From DASQWP01 sp050697555 (lineage in GTDB: Bacteria > Actinomycetota > Thermoleophilia > Gaiellales > Gaiellaceae): a stretch of 37,072 bases of DNA. The stretch spans positions 1 to 37,072 of the forward strand of contig JBOHAD010000020.1 of assembly GCA_050697555.1 (NCBI GenBank), given 5' to 3'. The translations under genes were made by a program, and so were the position numbers. This document shows positions 17,101 to 25,291 of this stretch, piece by piece; positions within the stretch are counted from its first letter, which is position 1, and the number at the start of each line of letters is the position of its first letter. The notes under the pieces are model-generated. The model did not search any database. It was not told where the DNA came from and worked only from the letters and a program-made list of their open reading frames with translations.

Positions 17101-17612
17101 AGGAGAAGATGTCTGCACTCGACAACGCTGGCGTGGTCTCTCAGGGGAAGGTCGAGTACCTCGGCTCCGCTGTGGTCGAGCCGACCGAGGTAGCCGGCCG
17201 ACACATGCGCCGGGACGACGAGGTCGAAGCAGCTGCGATGGCGCACGTGATGACTTGGGAACGTGACCAGGGTTGGGAGCCCACGGACGTGTCACGGCTC
17301 CACGACGGCTCGGGCTTTGACATCCGCAGCGTCGGCCCGCCGGACGAGCACTCCCAGCGACCCGTACGCCGAATCGAGGTGAAGGGTCGCGCGGGTGTCG
17401 ATCAACCGGTTGAGCTCACGCCGAACGAGTGGGTGCAGGCGGGGAGACACCGCGAGACGTTCTGGCTCTACGTCGTCTGGAACGCGAAGACTGAACCTCG
17501 GCTCCTCCGCGTCAACGATCCTGTTTCCTCGCTGCGCGGGCAGGTTGAAGAACTCAGGGTCGTAAACGGATACCGCGTCCCGGCGTCCGCCATCGTGGGA
17601 GCCGCGCAGTGA
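14190..17612 (+). CDS. SNF2 helicase with C-terminal DUF3883 domain
   Basis: This 1140-residue SNF2-family ATPase has Walker A LADDPGAGKTIMSG (Lys139), DEAH at 233-236, TATP at 270-273, and the second lobe with LLIFTEHKDTLNHLIQKL, ATEAAGEGINLQFCH and GRIHRIGQT (about 590). A charged helical insert rich in Asp and Glu (DDETDLDDETDEEQDELL) lies between the lobes. The C-terminal 100 residues are a DUF3883 domain, with GFDIRSVGPPD and RRIEVKGRAG; its D-x(n)-EVK arrangement resembles PD-(D/E)XK nucleases. The start is TTG at 14190, overlapping the previous stop by four bases, with AAGGAG seven bases upstream. This combination is common in modification-linked defence loci such as DISARM-related ones. 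It probably translocates along invading DNA and may nick it or bind ends. Confidence 0.93.
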   Translation: MNTLDVQQLAADAAGKRVQLTGHFVQPVLVEAAEPFDSLVLLRVRTVEGQLREAMVRPDELFAALQTAIPTTKSTVPAPELFLLIESARIRLAYAHDPHFAVALTGIEVLPHQLEAVYERMLPQVMLRFLLADDPGAGKTIMSGLLLKELRLRGIVERVLVLCPAPLTIQWQDELSQKFEERFEVMTSERIKGTLSSNPWNDYTRCIVSLDLAKRDEVRERLLEANWDLVVIDEAHKCSARTDGDKVSKTQRYQLAERLSRKAERMLLLTATPHQGNADQFEHFLRLLDEDQFIDLERDKKVIQLDGNPWYLRRMKEDLHDFDGKRLFTERHAVTQPFQLEGPEYELYDEVTRYINEFLPRVTGKRRTQFALARIVFQRRLASSLGAITSSLVRRHKRFSDMLTEVEALPPAERATKLEQFRLVDPGLDDETDLDDETDEEQDELLDSTLVAETIERLREEVEELDRLVKLAKDTLAIGKEAKLEALETCLQRAEFAELKDGRGKLLIFTEHKDTLNHLIQKLEAWGYTTTQIHGGMSPQERKQRQIEFHQDAQVCVATEAAGEGINLQFCHLMINYDMPWNPMRLEQRMGRIHRIGQTNDVYVFNFAATNTVEGAIVARLLEKLEEIKNTLGDRVFDVIGELLKLNEVNLEDMLRDAAYNPRNIDEYLDQIQRISPERLKEYERATGIALAKSSVDLARVRGDEWRSLERRLMPEYVEGFFFQAAEITGLMFDQRADGLWRVDHVPQVFRSDDIRAVERFGRPESRYPKITFRKEIARQSQHLDSVLISPGHPLFGSLDEILNGKIARAKAGVGRFLDPFSPRPYRLHFYEVEVEGGTLDGSYEPATGALVTVVEDEAGQLELGAPDILHDVTPAQEPTDVELSEETLGRIRRHVMSQVQQAMVQHAREERTREVDIRRAYLEESFEISIRRARDRWLRFADEVTQGREELKLVRDNALRDVEALERRRKEKMSALDNAGVVSQGKVEYLGSAVVEPTEVAGRHMRRDDEVEAAAMAHVMTWERDQGWEPTDVSRLHDGSGFDIRSVGPPDEHSQRPVRRIEVKGRAGVDQPVELTPNEWVQAGRHRETFWLYVVWNAKTEPRLLRVNDPVSSLRGQVEELRVVNGYRVPASAIVGAAQ

Positions 17613-20308
17613 GTGATCGCAAGCTGATCGAGGAGTACCTGCCCGTCGAGGCGGTCAGCTATGAGGCGACGAGGGAGAAGCTCCTCCGCCGGCGGGACTA
17701 CCACATCTCCACCCTTCACCTCTGGTGGGCGCGCCGGCCGCTCGCGGCCGCTCGCGCGGCGGTTTTCGCCGCGCTGGTCCCAGGGCCGGACGAGCTCGAC
17801 GCGGAGGGACTGAAGGCATTCTTCAAGGCACTCTGTGCCTGGGGTGGCCCCGAGGCCGCGATTCGTCAGGCTCGGGAAGAGGTCCTGGCGGCGAATGGTG
17901 GCCAACCTCCGAAGGTGCTTGACATGTTTGCGGGCGGAGGGGCGATTCCGCTCGAGGCGACGCGGCTCGGCTGTGAGACCACGGCTGTCGAGCTCAATCC
18001 CGTTGCCCACCTTATCGAGCTCTGCACGCTCGACTATCCGCAGCGGTTCGGGGCGACGCTCGCGCGGGACGTCGAGCACTGGGGTCGCCAGCTCATCGAG
18101 CGCGCGAGGGTAGACATCGGGGATCTCTATCCCGAGCTCCTTGGTGAGGGACATGCCCAAGCGACGATCGACGGAGGAGAGGTCAGTGCGGGTCGGCGTG
18201 TGCCCATCGCGTACCTCTGGACGCGAACCGTGCCGTGTCCGAATCCCGCCGAACGTCCGCATGCAGTTCCACTCGTCCGCCAGACCTGGCTCGTGAAGAA
18301 GTCGGGGCGGTACGTGGCGCTCCGGATCGTTCCGGAACGGGGCGAGATGGCGCTCTCGTACGAGGTCGTCGAGGCTTCCACGCCAGAAGGCCTTGGCTTC
18401 GATCCGGCCGGGTTCTCTCAGCGCGGCTCGACGACCTGCCAGCTGTGCGGAGCGTCGGTGCAGCTCGACTACGTCAAGACGCAGGCAAAAGCCGGCCGCA
18501 TGGGTGCGGAGCTCATGGCGGTCGGCCTCCTGCCGCCCAGAGGGCGTGGAAAGACGTACGTGGGAAGCGAGGAGGCGGCCGCCCTTCTTCCCGATCTTGA
18601 CCGAGTCGCCGCGATGCTGGGCGATCTTGTCGATGCGGGGCTTACGCCTCCCGACGGGGCCGTCCCACGGCGACTCAGCGGAGGAACTTGCTTCGAATAT
18701 GGCCTGGAACAGTTCGGCGACCTGTTCACACAGCGCCAGCTTGTCATGCTCCTGGCGCTCTGCAAGATCGCGAGGCAAGTGCATGCCGAGATGATCGGGG
18801 CGGGCGTAGAGGAAGTCCGCGCCAAGGTGATTGCGACCTATTTCGGGATGCTGATTGATCGCATGGCCGACTACCACAGCACGCTGTGCAAGTGGAACAG
18901 TGCCCGAGAGCTCACTTCCAACACGTACGCCCGTCAAGCGCTTCCGATGACTTGGGATTTTCCTGAGGCAAACCCGTTTGGCGGTTCATCGGGCGATCTT
19001 CGGATGCATCTCGAAGGAATCGTCAAGGTGATCGAGCACTGCGCCGCCTCGGGCGAGCCTGTCGAGGTTATTCGGGGCTCGGCGACCGAGCTTCCGTTCG
19101 AGAACGCCGCGTTCGACGCCGTCATCACCGATCCGCCCTACTACGACAACATCGCCTATGCCGATCTCTCGGACTTCTTCTACGTCTGGCTGAAGCCGAG
19201 CGTCGGCCATCTTCATCCAGAGCATCTCTCCGCCGAGCTCACGCCGAAACGCAGCGAGATCATCGCCGCGCCATACCGGCAGGGCGGGACGAAGGACGAA
19301 GCCAAGACTGCCTATGAGGCGATGATGGCTTCGGCGTTCGCCGAGGCGCGGCGCGTGCTTAAACCCGAAGGAATCTTTGTCTGCGTCTACGCGCACCAGA
19401 CTACGGCCGGGTGGTCGACGCTGATCGAAGCCGTTCGCCAGGCCGGGTTCATCGTCGTCGAGGCTTGGCCGCTCGACACCGAGATGCCGGTCCGGGGAGT
19501 CGCTCACGGGACAGCCTCGCTCGCGTCCTCGATTTTCCTCGTTGCGCGGCCGCGTACGAAGCAGCGGACGGGCGACTGGGCCAACGAGGTACGGCCCGAG
19601 CTCGCGGCTATCGTGACGGATCGCGTCAACGAGCTTCCCGAGCTCGGGATCACCGGAACCGATCTCATCATCGCTGCGGTCGGGGCAGGCATGCGCGCCT
19701 ACACGCGTTTCACCACGGTCGAGAAGCCGAACGGAGAGGAGCTCGCGCCGGACGAGTATCTCGAGGAGGTTGAACGGGAGGTCGCCGAGGCCGTTCTCGC
19801 TCGGATCTTCGAGACCGATCGCCGCGGGCTCGGTCGGGTTGACCAAGAGACGCAGTTCTACGTCATGGGACGCTTCGAGTTCGGCGAGGCGCTTGCTCCC
19901 TGGGACGAGCTCAACACGCTTGCTCGCGGGACGGGCGTCGAGCTGGGCGAGCTGGCGCGTGGAGAAGAGTCGCTCGTTGCTTTCGGCGACAAGCGCGACC
20001 AGGCGCGCCTGAGGGACTTCCGCGACCGAGGGGCGAGTAACGATCTCGGTCTCGACGGGCGCCGCGCCACGATCGACCATCTGCAGCGCATCCTCTGGCT
20101 TGCGGAGTCGCAGCCCCAGCACTTGAGGGACTACGTCGATCGGGCACAGCCGGACCCCGAGCGGCTCCGACTTGTCGCCCACGCTCTCGCCCGCCCAGGG
20201 CTGGACTCGGCCGGCGGTCGCAGCGCGGAAGCGGAGGCCTGCGAGCGCCTCCTCGCCACCTGGCGAAGGCTTATCGAGGACAACCTCTTCCAGGGGACGC
20301 GCCAGTGA
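17609..20308 (+). CDS. DUF1156 adenine-specific DNA methylase
   Basis: This 899-residue member of the DUF1156 family (the zinc-ribbon adenine DNA methylase group) has the N-terminal DUF1156 segment LIEEYLPVEAVSYEATREKL and HLWWARRPLAAARA, then the SAM-binding motif DMFAGGGAIPLEATRLG (Asp105) and the catalytic DPPYYDN (508-511 for DPPY). It would transfer a methyl group to adenine N6. A zinc-ribbon region between them has Cys210 (VPCPNPAE) and CQLCG (Cys277, Cys280); the fourth ligand, normally the Cys of CPNPAC, is Glu here. The GTG start overlaps the previous stop by four bases, and its own end overlaps the DUF499 gene, so the four ORFs form one translationally coupled unit. It probably marks self DNA for the system. 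Confidence 0.93.
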   Translation: MSDRKLIEEYLPVEAVSYEATREKLLRRRDYHISTLHLWWARRPLAAARAAVFAALVPGPDELDAEGLKAFFKALCAWGGPEAAIRQAREEVLAANGGQPPKVLDMFAGGGAIPLEATRLGCETTAVELNPVAHLIELCTLDYPQRFGATLARDVEHWGRQLIERARVDIGDLYPELLGEGHAQATIDGGEVSAGRRVPIAYLWTRTVPCPNPAERPHAVPLVRQTWLVKKSGRYVALRIVPERGEMALSYEVVEASTPEGLGFDPAGFSQRGSTTCQLCGASVQLDYVKTQAKAGRMGAELMAVGLLPPRGRGKTYVGSEEAAALLPDLDRVAAMLGDLVDAGLTPPDGAVPRRLSGGTCFEYGLEQFGDLFTQRQLVMLLALCKIARQVHAEMIGAGVEEVRAKVIATYFGMLIDRMADYHSTLCKWNSARELTSNTYARQALPMTWDFPEANPFGGSSGDLRMHLEGIVKVIEHCAASGEPVEVIRGSATELPFENAAFDAVITDPPYYDNIAYADLSDFFYVWLKPSVGHLHPEHLSAELTPKRSEIIAAPYRQGGTKDEAKTAYEAMMASAFAEARRVLKPEGIFVCVYAHQTTAGWSTLIEAVRQAGFIVVEAWPLDTEMPVRGVAHGTASLASSIFLVARPRTKQRTGDWANEVRPELAAIVTDRVNELPELGITGTDLIIAAVGAGMRAYTRFTTVEKPNGEELAPDEYLEEVEREVAEAVLARIFETDRRGLGRVDQETQFYVMGRFEFGEALAPWDELNTLARGTGVELGELARGEESLVAFGDKRDQARLRDFRDRGASNDLGLDGRRATIDHLQRILWLAESQPQHLRDYVDRAQPDPERLRLVAHALARPGLDSAGGRSAEAEACERLLATWRRLIEDNLFQGTRQ

Positions 20309-23082
20309 AGAACTGGGTCGACGTCGCCCGTCCGCATGAGGACATCCTCCGGGGTGATCTCGAGATGGCCGTGTTCGCGGCCGACCTCGGCTCAGTAGCC
20401 CGTCCTTCAGGCAGCGCGCGTGACGTCTACGCCGACCCAGCCTCGTTCTTCAAGGCGACGTATCTCACCTCCAGCATGCGTGAGCTTCTGGCCGACGTCG
20501 CGGGCGCGCTCGCGGGGGAGGGCGGGGACCGCGTCCTTCAGCTACGCACGCCTTTCGGGGGCGGTAAGACGCACAGTCTCCTCGCGCTCTACCACCTGAT
20601 CACCGCCCGGGACCGTCTCGGTGAGTTCGAAGAGCTCCGCGACCTCCCGAATCCGGGCGAGTGTGACGTCGCTGTCCTCTCGGGAGTCGATCTCGACCCG
20701 TCGTCTCCGCGGGAGCACGATGGGATCGTCGCGCGCACGCTGTGGGGGGAGCTTGCGTGGCAGCTGGGCGGCCGCGAGGCTTTCGACCGCGTCTCCCTTC
20801 AGGACGAGCGTGGTCAGGCACCCGGGAAGGACAAGCTCAGCGAGTTACTTCCGCCCGAGAAGCCGGCGCTGCTTCTTCTCGATGAGGTTCTCGTCTATAC
20901 GGAGAAGGCTAAGGCGATCCGCGTCGGGGATACGACACTCGGCTCCCAGGTTCTCCTCTTCCTCCAGGCGCTAACGGAGCTCGTCGGAGCGCATCCACGG
21001 GCCGCGATGGTGTACTCGCTCCAGAAGAGCGTACTCGAGGCCGCCGGTGACGAAAGCCTGCTGATTGCGCTCGACCACCTCGTGGCCCGCGTGGACGCCA
21101 AGCGCGAGCCGGTCAGCGGTGACGAGGTCATGCGGGTAGTGCAGCGGCGGCTCTTCTCCGACTTCGGCCCTGAGGAGGAAAGGCTCGAAGTCGCGCGCGA
21201 GTCGGCGGAGCTCCTTCGGCGCTACCGCCGCCTGATGGCGGAGACGGACGAGGAACGGCGCAACGCGGAATCGGAGGCTGACCGCTTCGCCGAGCGCGTC
21301 ATGGCCAGCTACCCCTTCCATCCTTCCCTGCTCGACCTGATGCATCAACGCTGGACGACGCTTCCCACGTACCAGCGCACCAGAGGAGCCCTTCAGTTCC
21401 TCGCCACGATCGTCCACGGGCTCTGGCAGGGCGATCACGAGCCGCTGCCGCTCATCGGGCCGGGGGACGCCCCGTTCGCGGACGAGAAGGTGCGAGGCGC
21501 CTTCTTCTCCCAGGTGGGTGATCGCGAGGGATTCACAGGCGTGCTCGAACGAGACCTCATCGGAGCAAACGCCGGCGTGAAGGAGATCGACCGGCGGTTG
21601 GGCGCGGAATCACGCCGCCTGGCTCGACTGAGGGTCGCCACGAGGGTCGCCTCGGCGATCATGCTCTACTCGTTCGGCGGAAGAACGGATGAGGAGAAGG
21701 GGGTGCTCGAGAACGAGCTACTGACAGGTCTCCTTGCCCGCGACCTCGACCGAAATGTTCTTACGACGGCGCTCTCGGATCTCCGCGAGGAGCTCCTATT
21801 CCTGCATTACACGGGCCGGCGCTACCGCTTTGACAAGACGCCGAACCTCAATCAACTCCTGACCACGGAAGCGGAGAAGTTCGAAGCGTCCGAGGTCGTA
21901 GACCACGTCCGGAAGGAGCTCGAGCGCCGGATCGGAGCCACGGGCGAGGCACTCCTCTGGCCAAGAGACGGAAGCGCCATCCCGGACCGGGAGCCGATCT
22001 TCCGCGTCGCCTACCTGGATCCTCAATGGGCGTCCTTGCCGATAGCCGAGCGTGATGTCCGGTTGCGAGAGCTATTCGAGCGCCGTGGTGGCGGCGGAAC
22101 TCGCGCCTATCGGAACGCCATCGCCTTTGCACTTCCGAGTCGCGAGGCGCTCGAGCACGCGCGCAGTGCGGCTCGCCGCGCCCTGGCTGTCGCTTCGTTG
22201 GTCAAGCAGGCGAAAGGTCTCAACATCGCCGGCGAGCAGCTGGCCGAGCTGCGCGAGCGAGGCGCCGCAGCCGAGCGGGATCTCGCCGCCACCCTCGAAC
22301 GCTCGTACGAGCTCGTTCTGCTTCCTGTTCCGAGCGAGAATGGCGAGGCACCGTACCGGTTCGAGGAGATCGACCTGAGCGCTCGTCTCGGACTCAGTCG
22401 CCTCCTTCACGACCGGGTTATGGAAGGGCTCTCGACGCACGTGTTCGAGCGCATCACGCCGGCAAAGCTCGCCGCGCTGCTGAACATCGGGGAGCAGGAT
22501 GGTCAGCGCCCGTTCCTCTCGTGCGTGGAGGCAGTCGATGCCGCTTTCAGCTTCCTGCAGTTTCCGAAGCTACGGAGCGATTCGGCGCTGCGCGACTGCA
22601 TCGCTCGTGGCGTAAGCGAGTCGACCTTCGGCTACGTGCCGATGGCCGAGGCCACCGGTGACGAGGTGGAGGTGGACGTGTCGTTGGTTCGCATCGGGAA
22701 ACATACGGGCCCGGACGAGATCGACCTAGGGGCGGGCGCTTTCGTCCTCGCCCCAGAATTCGCGCGCGCGCTCCTTCCAGAGAAGGTTGAGCCTTCGGCT
22801 GAGCCGGCCGTCGACCCGGATCTTGGCCCCGGGCGCGACAAACCTCACGCCACGCCGGACGGAGGCCGCCACCTCCGGATCAGCTTCACAGCCGAGAAGA
22901 CGGAGATCTTCGACGTGCTGAAGATGCTTCCGACCCTGGCGGACGAATCCGAGAGCCTGCGTCTAACTGCGACGGTTGAGGCTGAGGCGCTCGACCGCTA
23001 CGACCAGACGTGGATTCGCAATGTCGTCGAGGAACCGCTCGGGGAGGCGGGGGCGGTCGCAGATGTGGAACTGAGTGAGTGA
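20305..23082 (+). CDS. DUF499 AAA-type ATPase
   Basis: This 925-residue DUF499 protein is a predicted ATPase that co-occurs with DUF1156 methylases. Walker A is FGGGKTHSLLALYHL (Lys88) and Walker B is LLLLDEVLVYTE (Asp193, Glu194). The N-terminal block PHEDILRGDLEMAVFAADL and SFFKATYLTSSMRELLADV is characteristic. A C-terminal region with KPHATPDGGRHLRISF completes the usual architecture. Length is slightly under the family's usual 1000 or so. The GTG start overlaps the methylase stop by four bases. The role in the system is not known biochemically; an ATP-dependent switch or sensor that couples modification with the SNF2 motors is inference. Confidence 0.92.
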   Translation: MKNWVDVARPHEDILRGDLEMAVFAADLGSVARPSGSARDVYADPASFFKATYLTSSMRELLADVAGALAGEGGDRVLQLRTPFGGGKTHSLLALYHLITARDRLGEFEELRDLPNPGECDVAVLSGVDLDPSSPREHDGIVARTLWGELAWQLGGREAFDRVSLQDERGQAPGKDKLSELLPPEKPALLLLDEVLVYTEKAKAIRVGDTTLGSQVLLFLQALTELVGAHPRAAMVYSLQKSVLEAAGDESLLIALDHLVARVDAKREPVSGDEVMRVVQRRLFSDFGPEEERLEVARESAELLRRYRRLMAETDEERRNAESEADRFAERVMASYPFHPSLLDLMHQRWTTLPTYQRTRGALQFLATIVHGLWQGDHEPLPLIGPGDAPFADEKVRGAFFSQVGDREGFTGVLERDLIGANAGVKEIDRRLGAESRRLARLRVATRVASAIMLYSFGGRTDEEKGVLENELLTGLLARDLDRNVLTTALSDLREELLFLHYTGRRYRFDKTPNLNQLLTTEAEKFEASEVVDHVRKELERRIGATGEALLWPRDGSAIPDREPIFRVAYLDPQWASLPIAERDVRLRELFERRGGGGTRAYRNAIAFALPSREALEHARSAARRALAVASLVKQAKGLNIAGEQLAELRERGAAAERDLAATLERSYELVLLPVPSENGEAPYRFEEIDLSARLGLSRLLHDRVMEGLSTHVFERITPAKLAALLNIGEQDGQRPFLSCVEAVDAAFSFLQFPKLRSDSALRDCIARGVSESTFGYVPMAEATGDEVEVDVSLVRIGKHTGPDEIDLGAGAFVLAPEFARALLPEKVEPSAEPAVDPDLGPGRDKPHATPDGGRHLRISFTAEKTEIFDVLKMLPTLADESESLRLTATVEAEALDRYDQTWIRNVVEEPLGEAGAVADVELSE

Positions 23083-23084
23083 AG

Positions 23085-23096
23085 CACTGCGCAGTG
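23085..23096. promoter_or_regulatory. 12-bp perfect palindrome between DUF499 and GmrSD-like genes
   Basis: CACTGCGCAGTG is a perfect 12-bp palindrome three bases after the DUF499 stop and 38 bases before the next start. It could be an operator for the following gene or part of a weak terminator; there is no T-run. It also marks the junction where base composition falls. Confidence 0.4.
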
Positions 23097-23133
23097 GCGT
23101 CGTTAGACCTTGAAGAAGTGATAATGGAGGTTT

Positions 23134-24804
23134 GTGTTACCTGATCAGTACTCGGCGGACAAGAAATCGATCGGCGAGCTCCTCAACGCAGCAAGCTCAG
23201 ACGTCGCAGTTCCTGATTGGCAGCGGAACTACAGTTGGGACGCGGCCGAGGTCTCAGAGTTCTGGAAAGACTTAGTTGACTTCCAGGATCTATACCCTGG
23301 AGACCACAATATTGCTGATCAAGAGTATTTCCTAGGGTCTATAGTCCTGGTTACTGGCGAAGGGCCGCACACCCTCTTGGATGGGCAGCAGAGGCTCGCG
23401 ACAGCAACGATCTTGCTTTCCGTTGTGCGTGACTACGTTCGAAGGTATCGAGCGGATGCCGCGACCCGAACTCAGGAGACATACATCGCTCACTACGACG
23501 ACGCTAGTGATCGGACTAGTTACAAACTAACCCTCAACCGATTCGACCGGGAGTTCTTTCGACGCGAAGTCCAGACGATCCGAAACGACGATTATGAAGC
23601 GCCGTCGGCCGACCTTGCGTCCCATAAGCTGATTCGGCGAGCTCGGCGCTACTTTGAGCAGAAGTTCGAAGACGTCTATGGCGAGCAAGAGCCAGAAGGG
23701 GCGTTTCGCTGGGCGTTGTGGATTCGCAAGGTTGTCACCGAGCACATGTCCGTTGTAGCAATCAGCTCTCGGGACGAGGATAATGCCGCCAGCGTCTTTG
23801 AAACGCTTAACGATCGGGGAATTGGTCTTTCAACACCCGACCTTCTACGAAACCTCCTTCTGCGCCGAGCACCCGAGGAAGACCGCGACGCGATCCTCGA
23901 TGCTTGGGGCACAGTTCTCGATCTCTCGGAGTACGGTGGTGCGCGCGTAGAGGAGTTTCTGCGCCATTACTGGATTTCCCATAGGGGCGACGTGAAGACG
24001 CGTTCCCTGTATCGTGAGATTAGGCGTACGATCGAGGACGAGAACCGTAGCTCGATCGAAGTGTCGCGAGATCTAGAGTCGTCTGCGGAAATCTACAGCG
24101 ATCTAATTACCGCTCGAGCGGATGACGGAGAGCTTGCGACCGATCTCGCTGCCATCCAAGCCCTCGGAGCACGCGCGCTCCTTCCGGCTGCGATGAGTGG
24201 GTTCGCCGTGACGGACGACGTGAGCCTGCGCAAGAAGCTTGCGCGGGCGTTGGTTGTGCTGTACGTACGTTACGCGGTGATCGGCAAGCTTGAGGGAACA
24301 CTCTTGGAGGCACGCGTCTACGAAGTAGCGCGGCGGCTGAGAGAAGACCAGGACATAGATGCTGCCGTGGGGCCGCTCAAGGAGATTGCGCCTAACGATG
24401 AGGAGTTCGAGAAAGCATTCGGCAGTGCGACGGTAACCAAGTCTAAGCCAGCTGGGTATCTCTTGCGTGAGCTTGAAGAAGCTAGACGCGGGGAAGGAGA
24501 GGTAAAGACGCCCAGCGTCGTTCATGTCGAGCACATCTACCCGAGAACCCCGGCTAATGGTAGGTTCGACAACCATGACGATGTCGTAAACCTGATCGGC
24601 AATCTCACTTTGCTTGCTCATCGACCGAACAAGGCGATTAGAAATGGAGCCTTCGATATGAAGAAGGAGAAGGCGTATGCCGAGTCCCAGATTGAAATCA
24701 CAAAGGAGCTCGTTGACTATGCCGACTGGAATGAGGAGAACATCGCGGCGCGGCAGAAGCACCTCGCACAGGAAGCGGTAAGCGTCTGGCGCTTCGACAG
24801 CTGA
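23134..24804 (+). CDS. GmrSD-like DUF262/DUF1524 restriction-type protein
   Basis: This 556-residue single-chain protein joins the two halves of the type IV restriction enzyme GmrSD. The N-terminal DUF262 (ParB/sulfiredoxin-like NTPase) has VPDWQRNYSWD and LLDGQQRLATA (DGQQR at 83-87). The C-terminal DUF1524 HNH-type nuclease has VVHVEHIYPRTP (His467 in HIYP) and NLIGNLTLLAHRPNKAIRN. GmrSD cleaves glucosylated hydroxymethylcytosine DNA, so this may attack phage with modified bases; related proteins (BrxU-type) do likewise. The GTG start has GGAGG four bases upstream, unusually close. The gene is clearly richer in A and T than all neighbours (some 60-base lines near 45% GC), which suggests a separate, recent acquisition into the defence locus. 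Confidence 0.9.
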   Translation: MLPDQYSADKKSIGELLNAASSDVAVPDWQRNYSWDAAEVSEFWKDLVDFQDLYPGDHNIADQEYFLGSIVLVTGEGPHTLLDGQQRLATATILLSVVRDYVRRYRADAATRTQETYIAHYDDASDRTSYKLTLNRFDREFFRREVQTIRNDDYEAPSADLASHKLIRRARRYFEQKFEDVYGEQEPEGAFRWALWIRKVVTEHMSVVAISSRDEDNAASVFETLNDRGIGLSTPDLLRNLLLRRAPEEDRDAILDAWGTVLDLSEYGGARVEEFLRHYWISHRGDVKTRSLYREIRRTIEDENRSSIEVSRDLESSAEIYSDLITARADDGELATDLAAIQALGARALLPAAMSGFAVTDDVSLRKKLARALVVLYVRYAVIGKLEGTLLEARVYEVARRLREDQDIDAAVGPLKEIAPNDEEFEKAFGSATVTKSKPAGYLLRELEEARRGEGEVKTPSVVHVEHIYPRTPANGRFDNHDDVVNLIGNLTLLAHRPNKAIRNGAFDMKKEKAYAESQIEITKELVDYADWNEENIAARQKHLAQEAVSVWRFDS

Positions 24805-24917
24805 GTCATCGCACGACGGCAGGATCAACCGCGGGACGAGTAGCGATCTGTTCTGCGGGTCTTCGGGCCCGACGAAGTTCCCGAGGGCTGGCGCGCTGCC
24901 AGTGGCCGGTCGTAAGC

Positions 24918-25259
24918 TTGACGAGCCTTCGCGCTTATCCGCTCGATCGGGATCCGCTACCGCTCGATGGCGACTTCGGCGCCGTGGGCATCGCCGAACC
25001 CCCCGACGCAAGCGGCCGCGCGCGGATCGCTCGCGCGGCTGAGGCCGCCTACACTCGGCTCGTCGAAAGGCGCGATCCCAAGATCGGCATCGCCGTCGAC
25101 GTCCACCGGGCGAAGAGCGGCATCTCGGCCGTGCTCTCCGAGGCGCTCGGCGCGGAGATCGGCGTCGCCGCCAGCCCGGAGGAGTGGCTCGTCGTTCCGG
25201 GCATGGGACCGGAACGCGCCCGAGCGCTCTCCGAGACGCTGAGTCTCCGGTTCGAGTAA
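24918..25259 (+). CDS. Hypothetical protein with possible HhH-like end
   Basis: This 113-residue ORF starts at TTG 24918. The N-terminal part (YPLDRDPLPLDGDFGAVGIAE) has no known match. The middle is Ala-rich and helical, with VDVHRAKSGISAVLSEALG. The end, VVPGMGPERARALSETL, looks like a helix-hairpin-helix segment of DNA-binding proteins. Composition returns to the high GC of the surroundings, unlike the preceding gene. There is no good ribosome binding site, so the start is uncertain. It ends 32 bases before the nuclease-helicase gene and may be in the same transcript. I do not recognise a family. Confidence 0.45.
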   Translation: MTSLRAYPLDRDPLPLDGDFGAVGIAEPPDASGRARIARAAEAAYTRLVERRDPKIGIAVDVHRAKSGISAVLSEALGAEIGVAASPEEWLVVPGMGPERARALSETLSLRFE

Positions 25260-25291
25260 GAGCCGGCCGCCTTCGCGGCGACAATGAGGTG

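Noticed and set aside
17468..20182. Two long minus-strand open frames opposite the methylase
   Set aside because: Both are antisense to DUF1156 coding sequence with clear motifs; high GC creates long false frames.
10819..23082. DISARM or BREX assignment
   Set aside because: No drmA, drmB (DUF1998) or drmC (phospholipase D) gene, and no pglZ, brxC or brxL, so neither name is justified.
24805..24917. tRNA or attachment site downstream of the GmrSD-like gene
   Set aside because: I could not fold a cloverleaf and found no direct repeat matching another part of the window.
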